In this document: positions 1 to 4,601 of the stretch, piece after piece
Position numbering within the stretch: position 1 is the stretch's first letter
How the letters are laid out: each line of letters starts with the position of its first letter
NCBI GenBank assembly: GCA_023421875.1
Contig: JAEZSM010000186.1
Location: 1-5,226 of the forward strand
Reading direction: 5' to 3'
Origin: Spirochaetota bacterium
Lineage (GTDB): Bacteria > Spirochaetota > Spirochaetia > Treponematales > Rectinemataceae
Length of the DNA: 5,226 bases
Program-made: the position numbers and the translations under genes
Notes under the pieces: model-generated
Seen by the model: the letters and a program-made list of their open reading frames with translations, nothing else
What the model was told of the DNA's origin: nothing
Database searches by the model: none

Positions 1-1657
1 CTATGCCCGCCAGCATGGCGAAAAGACAGCCTCCGGCCATGTCGGCCACCTGCTTGTAGAGTGTGCCGGCCACACTTTTGAGGGCTTCTTCCTCCGTCGC
101 CTTTGCTTCTATGGAGCGGGGATAGGCTAGTGGAGCCGCTGGAGCCCAGGAAACCGCTTTCCAGAGGCGGATAAGGTTATAGTACAGGCCCGCCGAGATC
201 GTATGCCTGCCCGGCGTGGGGTCGGCGGCAAAAGCCACGCCCAGGTGTGGATCCAGTCGCGGATCGTGCATGCCCGGCTCCTGTCCCCCGGCGTGGACGG
301 CAAACTCAGCACCCTCGAGACCCAGGCGTTTGGCCGCTTCTCTGGTTCCGTCGGCAAAAAGAGCCCCTATGCCTTCGCGATTCGCCATAAGGCGTAAAAA
401 AGCCTCTATCGATGCGCTGTCGCCCCAGGCCAGGCGTGCATCACCCAGCAGGTTTTTGGGGATAAGGCCGCGTTCCATGCACTCCAGAGCGAAGGCTATG
501 GTGGATCCGGCGGAAATCGTATCCAGGCCGCTGCGGTTGCAGATGTCGTTGCAGCGGAAAATTGAGGCAAGATCATCGTTAAGCAAAAGCGGGCCGAAGG
601 CTGCGTGGGTTTCGTATTCGGGTTTGTGGGTATGCCCGCCCTTGGGGTCGAGATCCTTCATGTCGCAGATTCCCCCGCAGCCTATGGCGCAGGAATAGCA
701 GCGGTATTTCTTGGTTTCCCGGGCGATCACATAGTCGGGATTCAGTTTTTCCCGTTTTTCCTTGGGAAAGGACGAGGGGCCGAGAGCCCAGTTCCCTATG
801 GGGGTGTCCCCATTCACGACGCCGCCGGTATTGTTGTAGATCGTTCCCCAGCGCCTGAAAAAGGCTGTCCCCATGAGGCCGTTTATCCTTACCACCAAGG
901 GAAGTCCGATCATGGCGCCGGCGAAGGCGAGGTGCTTTCCTTTTATAAATGAAGGAAGATCGGCCTTGCCGACCTTGGCGGCGAAATCCTTGGAAAGTTG
1001 GGCGACCTTGGCAGGGTCCGCGCAGGATATTTTTTTGCTGCCCGCCAGAATCAGGGCCTTGAGCTTTTTGGAACCCATTACGGCGCCAACTCCGGACCTG
1101 GCCGCGTAGCGACCGCCATCGTTGGAAATGCCCGAGATCAGGGAGAGTTTTTCAGCCGCGTAGCCAATGGCCGCTATGGCCGGTTTGTTCTTCCCCTTAT
1201 AGCGGACAGAAAGCAGCTCTTCTGTTTCTATGGCATCCTTGCCCCAGTACTCTTGGGCAGGTTCGAGCCTAGGACCCTCGTCATCGCAGACGAACAGTAC
1301 CGGGGCTGCGGCGATGCCTTTAAAGAATATGCCGTCATAGCCGCAGCGCTTGATGGCCGGCGAAAAGTTGCCGCCGCAGTTCGCTTCGCCCCAGCCCCCG
1401 GTGAGGGGCGATTTGCAGGCGACCATCCAACGGCCGGTCATGAGCGCCCCGGTGCCGGTGAGGGCTCCGGACATAAAGGCTAACACATTCAAAGGTCCCA
1501 GAGGATCGGCGCCGGCGGGGATTTCGTCTAAAAGAATCCTCGCTGCCAGGCCGATGCCCCCCGCGAAATCCCTGTATAGTTCTTCCTGCAGCTGGAGCTC
1601 GCTGAAACTCCCTTTTGCCAGGTCGACAAAGAGAATCCTGCCCATGCAGCCGTACAT
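1..1657 (-). CDS. Aldehyde:ferredoxin oxidoreductase family protein (tungsten/molybdopterin enzyme), C-terminus beyond the window
   Basis: Family members oxidise aldehydes to carboxylic acids in the cytoplasm, passing electrons to ferredoxin through a W-bis-pterin centre and one [4Fe-4S] cluster. Reading the minus strand from ATG at 1657, I find no stop for 552 codons to the left edge. The family is usually about 600-650 residues, so roughly 50-100 residues lie outside. Visible hallmarks: the N-terminal GRILFVDL block (6-13), GGIG (33-36), the pterin-contacting stretch around TGRWMVACKSPLTGGWGEAN, SNDGGRYAARSGVGAVMGSK, the cluster motif C320-x2-C323-x3-C327, the pterin motif NRSGLDTIS (N374-D379) and DMAGGC (D539-C544), whose Cys fits the fourth cluster ligand. 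AAAGGAG five bases upstream supports Met1 over Met5. The first DxxGLD motif has Asn for Asp, a conservative change. It lies 46 bp after the cupin gene, likely in the same transcript. Family call is secure; the aldehyde substrate and metal (W or Mo) cannot be read from sequence. Confidence 0.95.
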   Translation of the reverse strand, partial: MYGCMGRILFVDLAKGSFSELQLQEELYRDFAGGIGLAARILLDEIPAGADPLGPLNVLAFMSGALTGTGALMTGRWMVACKSPLTGGWGEANCGGNFSPAIKRCGYDGIFFKGIAAAPVLFVCDDEGPRLEPAQEYWGKDAIETEELLSVRYKGKNKPAIAAIGYAAEKLSLISGISNDGGRYAARSGVGAVMGSKKLKALILAGSKKISCADPAKVAQLSKDFAAKVGKADLPSFIKGKHLAFAGAMIGLPLVVRINGLMGTAFFRRWGTIYNNTGGVVNGDTPIGNWALGPSSFPKEKREKLNPDYVIARETKKYRCYSCAIGCGGICDMKDLDPKGGHTHKPEYETHAAFGPLLLNDDLASIFRCNDICNRSGLDTISAGSTIAFALECMERGLIPKNLLGDARLAWGDSASIEAFLRLMANREGIGALFADGTREAAKRLGLEGAEFAVHAGGQEPGMHDPRLDPHLGVAFAADPTPGRHTISAGLYYNLIRLWKAVSWAPAAPLAYPRSIEAKATEEEALKSVAGTLYKQVADMAGGCLFAMLAGI

Positions 1658-1662
1658 AGAGG

Positions 1663-1669
1663 CTCCTTT
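1663..1669 (-). promoter_or_regulatory. Ribosome binding site of the AOR-family gene
   Basis: The minus strand reads AAAGGAG, then five bases, then ATG at 1657. The in-frame ATG at 1645 (Met5) has no comparable site, so this fixes the start. The family's conserved N-terminus also fits Met1. Confidence 0.75.
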
Positions 1670-1703
1670 ACGCTAAACTGCCGAATGCCCGGCAATCCCA
1701 GGG

Positions 1704-2051
1704 CTATCTGACCCTTTGGCTTAAAAAATCCTCCCTGGGTGGCGAAAAGACATCGAGCAACCTTCCCTTGACGCGGCAATACACTCCGTGATTTTTGCCT
1801 CCGGGAATCAGCACACTGTCTCCTGTCTTAATAGTTCGGCTATCATTATCAATAAAAAAATCGAATTCGCCTTCCAGACAGTACGAAAGCTGCTCGTGGG
1901 GATGAGCGTGGGCTGCCCCCTTGGCGCCGGATTCGAAATACACTTCCACCATCATGGTTTTATCGCCGTATGCCTTGATCATGCGGGTTACCGCGCCAGA
2001 TTCGATTATATCGACCTTTCCTTCTTTTTCGGGGAAAAAAAATTGTTCCAT
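1704..2051 (-). CDS. Small single-domain cupin protein
   Basis: This is a 115-residue cytoplasmic protein that looks like a complete one-domain cupin barrel. Cupin motif 1 is visible as HAHPHEQ (H48, H50, E53/Q54) followed by LEGEF. Motif 2 is GDSVLIPGGKNH (G77-H88). H48, H50, Q54 or E53, and H88 are the likely ligands for a divalent metal. The C-terminal FSPPREDF is common in small stand-alone cupins. I start it at the ATG at 2051, not the in-frame ATG at 2069, because GGAGG sits seven bases before 2051 and nothing similar precedes 2069. The gene is directly upstream of the AOR-family gene, same strand, 46 bp apart, which suggests co-transcription and perhaps a shared substrate. Cupins range from isomerases and dioxygenases to small-molecule sensors, so no reaction can be assigned. 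Confidence 0.9.
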   Translation of the reverse strand: MEQFFFPEKEGKVDIIESGAVTRMIKAYGDKTMMVEVYFESGAKGAAHAHPHEQLSYCLEGEFDFFIDNDSRTIKTGDSVLIPGGKNHGVYCRVKGRLLDVFSPPREDFLSQRVR

Positions 2052-2058
2052 ACGGAGC

Positions 2059-2063
2059 CCTCC
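2059..2063 (-). promoter_or_regulatory. Ribosome binding site deciding the cupin start
   Basis: GGAGG on the minus strand, seven bases before ATG 2051. It lies inside the longer version of the ORF that would begin at 2069, so it argues for the shorter protein. Confidence 0.7.
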
Positions 2064-2083
2064 GATCATGGTTGCTCTGCTTG

Positions 2084-2092
2084 ACTATATCA
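2084..2092 (-). promoter_or_regulatory. Candidate extended -10 promoter for the cupin-AOR operon
   Basis: The minus strand reads TGATATAGT: TG, one base, then TATAGT (5 of 6 to the sigma-70 -10 consensus). It is about 33 bp before the cupin ATG, giving a short leader of about 26 bases if transcription starts around 2077. An overlapping TATGAT lies a few bases upstream. No good -35 hexamer is visible, which extended -10 promoters tolerate. This is a prediction from motif and position only. Confidence 0.45.
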
Positions 2093-2140
2093 TAAAATTT
2101 CGCCACCATACAGGAAACTTTGAAGAAAGGAGCCGAAGCA

Positions 2141-2191
2141 GTGAGTGTAATCATCAATAATCAGTCGTATCGTGCACGCGAAGCTGCTTGA
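2141..2191 (+). other. Sixteen-codon ORF with a strong Shine-Dalgarno site (leader peptide or gene remnant)
   Basis: AAAGGAG at 2126-2132 is followed after eight bases by GTG at 2141, which opens VSVIINNQSYRAREAA and then stops at TGA 2189-2191. The site and spacing are as good as those of the real genes here. The short peptide resembles the first beta-hairpin of [2Fe-2S] ferredoxin-like or ubiquitin-like domains (hydrophobic strand, turn with Asn-Asn, second strand), but 16 residues are too few to prove homology. The +1 frame continues openly to TAG at 2271-2273 (for example from GTG 2172), so a frameshifted remnant of about 45 codons is conceivable. Alternatives are a regulatory leader peptide upstream of the MFS gene, or chance. 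Confidence 0.25.
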
Positions 2192-2260
2192 GGCCCGGCT
2201 AGAGAAAGCTCACCCCTCTTTCAATTCCTTTTACCTCGAGCGCTCCGCATTGTCAGGGAT
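2192..2260. other. Intergenic stretch without clear features
   Basis: This is the part of the divergent region between the cupin and MFS genes that lies between the short ORF and the first inverted repeat. It holds an 8-bp palindrome GAGCGCTC (2238-2245) and a -35-like TTGTCA (2250-2255). No matching -10 stands at normal spacing, so I could not place the promoter of the MFS gene. Confidence 0.4.
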
Positions 2261-2279
2261 ATTGCGCGCCTAGCGCAAT
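2261..2279. promoter_or_regulatory. Perfect inverted repeat, operator-like (7-5-7)
   Basis: ATTGCGC, spacer GCCTA, GCGCAAT: a perfect 7-bp dyad with a 5-base spacer, 57 bp before the preferred MFS start. As DNA it has the size and symmetry of a site for a dimeric regulator; ATTGC/GCAAT half-sites are often seen with MarR-type regulators, which commonly control drug-efflux MFS genes. As RNA it would be a 7-bp hairpin. No regulator gene is in the window, so the binding protein is unknown. Confidence 0.45.
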
Positions 2280-2286
2280 CATCATA

Positions 2287-2301
2287 CCGTACTAGCTACG
2301 G
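2287..2301 (+). promoter_or_regulatory. Second inverted repeat in the MFS leader (5-5-5)
   Basis: CCGTA, loop CTAGC, TACGG. It starts seven bases after the previous dyad ends. It is weak alone and notable mainly as the middle member of a series of three. Confidence 0.3.
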
Positions 2302-2309
2302 AACAAATG

Positions 2310-2324
2310 CCGCACACCGTGCGG
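2310..2324 (+). promoter_or_regulatory. Third inverted repeat, overlapping the MFS ribosome binding site (6-3-6)
   Basis: CCGCAC, loop ACC, GTGCGG: a GC-rich hairpin whose 3' arm covers the first bases of the likely Shine-Dalgarno GGGAG (2323-2327) of the MFS gene. In mRNA this would partly hide the site and could lower or control translation. It lies inside the longer ORF version starting at 2307, which favours reading this stretch as leader, not coding sequence. Confidence 0.4.
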
Positions 2325-2336
2325 GAGCGTACTATT

Positions 2337-3644
2337 ATGGGCATTGACGCCAACCGTGGTGGAGGCTTCCTCCACACGATCCGCCGCAGGGCGGAAGGAT
2401 TGTTCGGCGTGTACCGGGGACTTCCCAAACCCCTCTACACTTTATTTATCGTCACCGTGGTCAACTCGGTGGGGATTTTCGTGTTCCCCTTCATGACCCT
2501 CTATCTCACCGGCAGGCTGAACATGAGCCAGGGCGATGCCGGAAGATTCATGTTCTTCATTTCGATGGTCTATATACCGGCGGGCTTTATCGGCGGCAAG
2601 TTAGCCGACAGGCTGGGTCGCAAGAAAATTATGGTCGTCGCTCAAATAATCTCGGCGGCGATGTACATACCCTGCGGCTTCGCCGTATTCGCAAACTACG
2701 TGCCGGCATTGATACTTCTCAGCGTATTTTTCGACGGCATAACCGATCCGGCAAGAAGCGCCATGATGACCGACCTCACCACGCCCGAAAACCGGAGAAC
2801 CGCATTCTCCCTTACGTATTTGGGGCACAACCTGGGCTTTGCAGTGGGATCGCTCATCGCGGGATTCCTCTTCGAGCACTCGACGTCGTGGCTGTTCTGG
2901 GGCAACGGGATCGCCATTTTCGCCGCCACCTACATTGTGGCGCTGAAGGTGCCCGAGACCAAGCCGACCCAGCAGCAGATCGACGCCACAATAGGATCGG
3001 GCAGCACCGAGGAAGCGTATAAGGGAAACCTGCTGCAGGCCCTTTTTTCAAGGCCTTTTCTCATCATCTTCACCATGATCACGACCTGGTACGGCTTCGT
3101 GTACGCCCAGCACCGCTTCGCCCTCCCCCTGCAGTCCAAGGAATTCTTCGGCCTGTCGGGAGCGGCGATATTCGGCACCTGCATGACGCTCAACGCGGCG
3201 CTGGTCATATTCCTCTCCACGCCGGTGATGGCCCTCACGCGCAAGTGGAAGCCCATCAACGCCGTGGCGCTGGCCGGAGTCTTCTACGCCGTCGGATTCG
3301 GAATGATCGGCGTTTCCAGGAACTTATGGCTTCTCTATCTTTCCACCATACTATGGACCCTGGGGGAGATCGTGAACGCGACCAACGAGGGCGCCTATGT
3401 GGCCAACCATACGCCCATATCGCACCGGGGCCGCTTCAACGCCGTGCTGCCGGTCATCGGCGGCATCGGCTGGACCATAAGCCCACCGGTGATCGGGGGC
3501 TTGATGGACAGGATTGGTTTAGGCTCGATCTGGCCCCTCATAGGGGCTATAGCCATGGCAGCCGCGATTCTCATATGGCTGTTGGGCAAGATTGAGGACA
3601 GGGTCGCGGCCAGGTCTGTGAAAGTTGTGGAAAAAATAAAATAA
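2337..3644 (+). CDS. Major facilitator superfamily (MFS) transporter, drug-efflux type
   Basis: A 435-residue inner-membrane secondary transporter, the usual length for a 12-helix MFS protein. After a basic cytoplasmic N-terminus (about 1-32), hydrophobic segments begin at about 33. The signature loop between helices 2 and 3 is present as GGKLADRLGRKK (86-97), the MFS motif A with its Asp-Arg and Gly-Arg-Lys. A hydrophilic central loop (about 205-232, rich in T, Q, E) separates the two six-helix halves. RSAMMTDLTTPENR after helix 4 and GRFNAVLPVIGGIGW in the C-terminal half are typical of the MdtH/multidrug group. Transport is probably proton-driven export, but the substrate cannot be told. 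I chose ATG 2337 because GGGAG lies nine bases upstream. ATG 2307, ten codons earlier and in frame, has no good site and its extension crosses a hairpin. It is a single gene, divergent from the cupin-AOR operon and followed by a stem-loop. Confidence 0.93.
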   Translation: MGIDANRGGGFLHTIRRRAEGLFGVYRGLPKPLYTLFIVTVVNSVGIFVFPFMTLYLTGRLNMSQGDAGRFMFFISMVYIPAGFIGGKLADRLGRKKIMVVAQIISAAMYIPCGFAVFANYVPALILLSVFFDGITDPARSAMMTDLTTPENRRTAFSLTYLGHNLGFAVGSLIAGFLFEHSTSWLFWGNGIAIFAATYIVALKVPETKPTQQQIDATIGSGSTEEAYKGNLLQALFSRPFLIIFTMITTWYGFVYAQHRFALPLQSKEFFGLSGAAIFGTCMTLNAALVIFLSTPVMALTRKWKPINAVALAGVFYAVGFGMIGVSRNLWLLYLSTILWTLGEIVNATNEGAYVANHTPISHRGRFNAVLPVIGGIGWTISPPVIGGLMDRIGLGSIWPLIGAIAMAAAILIWLLGKIEDRVAARSVKVVEKIK

Positions 3645-3661
3645 GGGTTGTATACTGTTTC

Positions 3662-3692
3662 AGGCGGCTGGGCTGTCAGGTTCCAGCCGCCT
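3662..3692. terminator. Stem-loop after the MFS gene, possible bidirectional terminator
   Basis: AGGCGGCTGG, an 11-base loop, then CCAGCCGCCT: a perfect, GC-rich 10-bp stem beginning 17 bases after the MFS stop codon. It lies between the convergent MFS and tRNA genes, where a terminator is expected. Neither strand has a T-tract right after the stem, so it is not a canonical intrinsic terminator. It may act with Rho or protect the mRNA 3' end. Confidence 0.45.
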
Positions 3693-3724
3693 CATGAGGG
3701 TCGCAAGGCTGCGGAGGTGAAAAA

Positions 3725-3819
3725 AGTGCTTTTTATGGGCGATACTGGGATTGAACCAGTGACTTCTACCGTGTGAAGGTAGCACTCTCCCGCTGAGTTA
3801 ATCGCCCATAAAAAGCACT
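3725..3819. repeat. Perfect 19-bp inverted repeat enclosing the tRNA gene
   Basis: AGTGCTTTTTATGGGCGAT at 3725-3743 is exactly complementary to 3801-3819. Seven bases of each arm are the tRNA acceptor stem. The remaining 12 pairs join leader to trailer, including a U(-1):A73 pair with the discriminator base. On the tRNA strand the 3' arm runs straight into a T6 tract (3725 down to 3720), so the complete stem could double as an intrinsic terminator. Confidence 0.9.
3736..3807 (-). tRNA. tRNA-Val (anticodon CAC)
   Basis: The minus strand folds into a complete 72-base cloverleaf: acceptor GGGCGAT/ATCGCCC, bases 8-9 TA, D stem ACTC/GAGT with loop AGCGGGA, anticodon stem CTACC/GGTAG with loop TTCACAC (anticodon CAC, reading GUG), five-base variable loop, T stem ACTGG/CCAGT with loop TTCAATC, and discriminator A. 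All stems pair fully. The D stem starts with A10-U25 where G10-C25 is commoner. CCA is not encoded: the base after the discriminator begins TAAAAAGC, so the CCA-adding enzyme must supply it. The gene stands alone, convergent with the MFS gene. I see no convincing promoter upstream. The leader and trailer are fully complementary for 12 bases next to the acceptor stem. Confidence 0.95.
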
Positions 3820-3944
3820 AGAACCTTGCAGGAGGCCTTGCGCGCCCGCCTGCCCTGTCACTCGAGCGCTGCAAACGCCCGCCGACAGTGAGGCATCCTA
3901 CCAAAGCCCATTGAGGCTGTCAAGAAGCGACCTAGGGAGAAGCG
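3820..3944. other. Divergent intergenic region between the tRNA and the lipid kinase-like gene
   Basis: This GC-rich stretch should hold promoters for both the minus-strand tRNA and the plus-strand kinase-like gene. I cannot point to a convincing -35/-10 pair for either. CGCCCGCC occurs twice (about 3843 and 3876) and AGGAGG stands at 3830-3835 without a plausible coding region after it. Confidence 0.4.
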
Positions 3945-4589
3945 ATGCGCCAGGAAGATCCGGCGATGCAGCAAAGCTACACTCAGCCTCCTCGAACGAG
4001 GAAAAAGGCTTCCCGTCAGGAAATTTCCATAGAATTCACCCGAAAGTCGATTCATCTCCTCATCGCCTTTATTCCTCTTCTCCTCTCCCTATCCAAGGCA
4101 TTCACGGTGCTGCTCCTGGCTGGCGGGATCATGGTCTACAGCGTATTCGAAACTCTCAGGATGAGGGGGTATTCGATTCCCCTCATCTCTGCACTGACAG
4201 CCCGGGCTGCCAGGCTGCGGGACGACGGCCGCTTCGTGACAGGTCCGGTCACCCTGGGCTTAGGCGCCCTCCTGACGGTGCTCCTTTTTCCCCGAGAGCC
4301 GGCGAGCATCGCCATCTATATCCTCGCCTTCGCCGACGGGCTCTCGAGCCTGGTAGGCAAGACCATCGGAAGAATAAGAATGCCCTTAACCCAGGGCAAA
4401 TCGCTGGAAGGGAGCATCACCTGCTTTATCTGCTCTTTAATACCTAGCTATCTCATCAGCGGCAGAGTTGGAGCCTCCCTCGCCATCGCCCTCGTATCCA
4501 CCCTGGTAGAGGCGGCGCCGACCAAGGACTGGGATAATATTCTCCTGCCCTTGGCCGCTGGCGCGACTGCTCTCATGCTGGGGATCTAG
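3945..4589 (+). CDS. CTP-dependent polyprenol/diacylglycerol kinase-like membrane protein (dolichol kinase family, COG0170-like)
   Basis: A 214-residue integral membrane protein with about seven hydrophobic segments after a basic N-terminus (1-35). Its motif series matches the dolichol kinase/phytol kinase/yeast Dgk1 family, which phosphorylates lipid alcohols using CTP: E30-x2-R33-K34-x2-H37 at the first helix, GPVTLGLG (100-107), FADGLSSLVGKTIG (129-142), GKSLEGS (151-157), and E189 followed by KDWDN (194-198) near the C-terminus. The length of about 200 residues is normal for bacterial members, which are often labelled phosphatidate cytidylyltransferase by similarity of the fold. The substrate (undecaprenol, diacylglycerol, or an isoprenoid alcohol) is unknown. 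GGGAG five bases before ATG 3945 supports this start; the ATG at 3966 has a weaker site. It appears to be a single-gene unit, and its stop is 12 bp from that of the convergent downstream gene. Confidence 0.85.
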   Translation: MRQEDPAMQQSYTQPPRTRKKASRQEISIEFTRKSIHLLIAFIPLLLSLSKAFTVLLLAGGIMVYSVFETLRMRGYSIPLISALTARAARLRDDGRFVTGPVTLGLGALLTVLLFPREPASIAIYILAFADGLSSLVGKTIGRIRMPLTQGKSLEGSITCFICSLIPSYLISGRVGASLAIALVSTLVEAAPTKDWDNILLPLAAGATALMLGI

Positions 4590-4601
4590 CCCCTCTATAC
4601 G

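Noticed and set aside
216..1676. Several plus-strand ORFs of 100-160 codons across the left region
   Set aside because: They lie antisense to the AOR-family frame, which is open throughout and has all family motifs; high GC creates such shadows.
1679..1694. TGCCG-N6-CGGCA inverted repeat between the cupin and AOR genes
   Set aside because: A 5-bp stem is too weak and common to call a terminator or operator, and there is no T-tract.
2052..2069. Longer cupin start at ATG 2069
   Set aside because: It has no ribosome binding site, and the extension itself contains the GGAGG serving ATG 2051.
1788..2160. Plus-strand ORFs opposite the cupin gene
   Set aside because: The minus-strand frame carries both cupin motifs and a good ribosome binding site; the plus-strand translations look like no protein family.
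3736..3819. tRNA gene as an integration (att) site for a mobile element
   Set aside because: The repeat is inverted and centred on the tRNA, not a direct repeat of its 3' end, and no integrase is present.
2235..3870. CTCGAGCGCT occurring in both intergenic regions (2235-2244 and 3861-3870)
   Set aside because: A shared 10-mer is expected by chance several times in 5 kb; the flanks do not match.
3830..3891. AGGAGG followed by a TTG-started 17-codon ORF
   Set aside because: The spacing is too short (2 bases) and the peptide has no recognisable character.
3911..4447. 178-codon ORF overlapping the kinase-like gene in another frame
   Set aside because: The 3945 frame has the membrane segments and lipid kinase motifs; the overlapping frame is low-complexity and Arg/Pro/His-rich.
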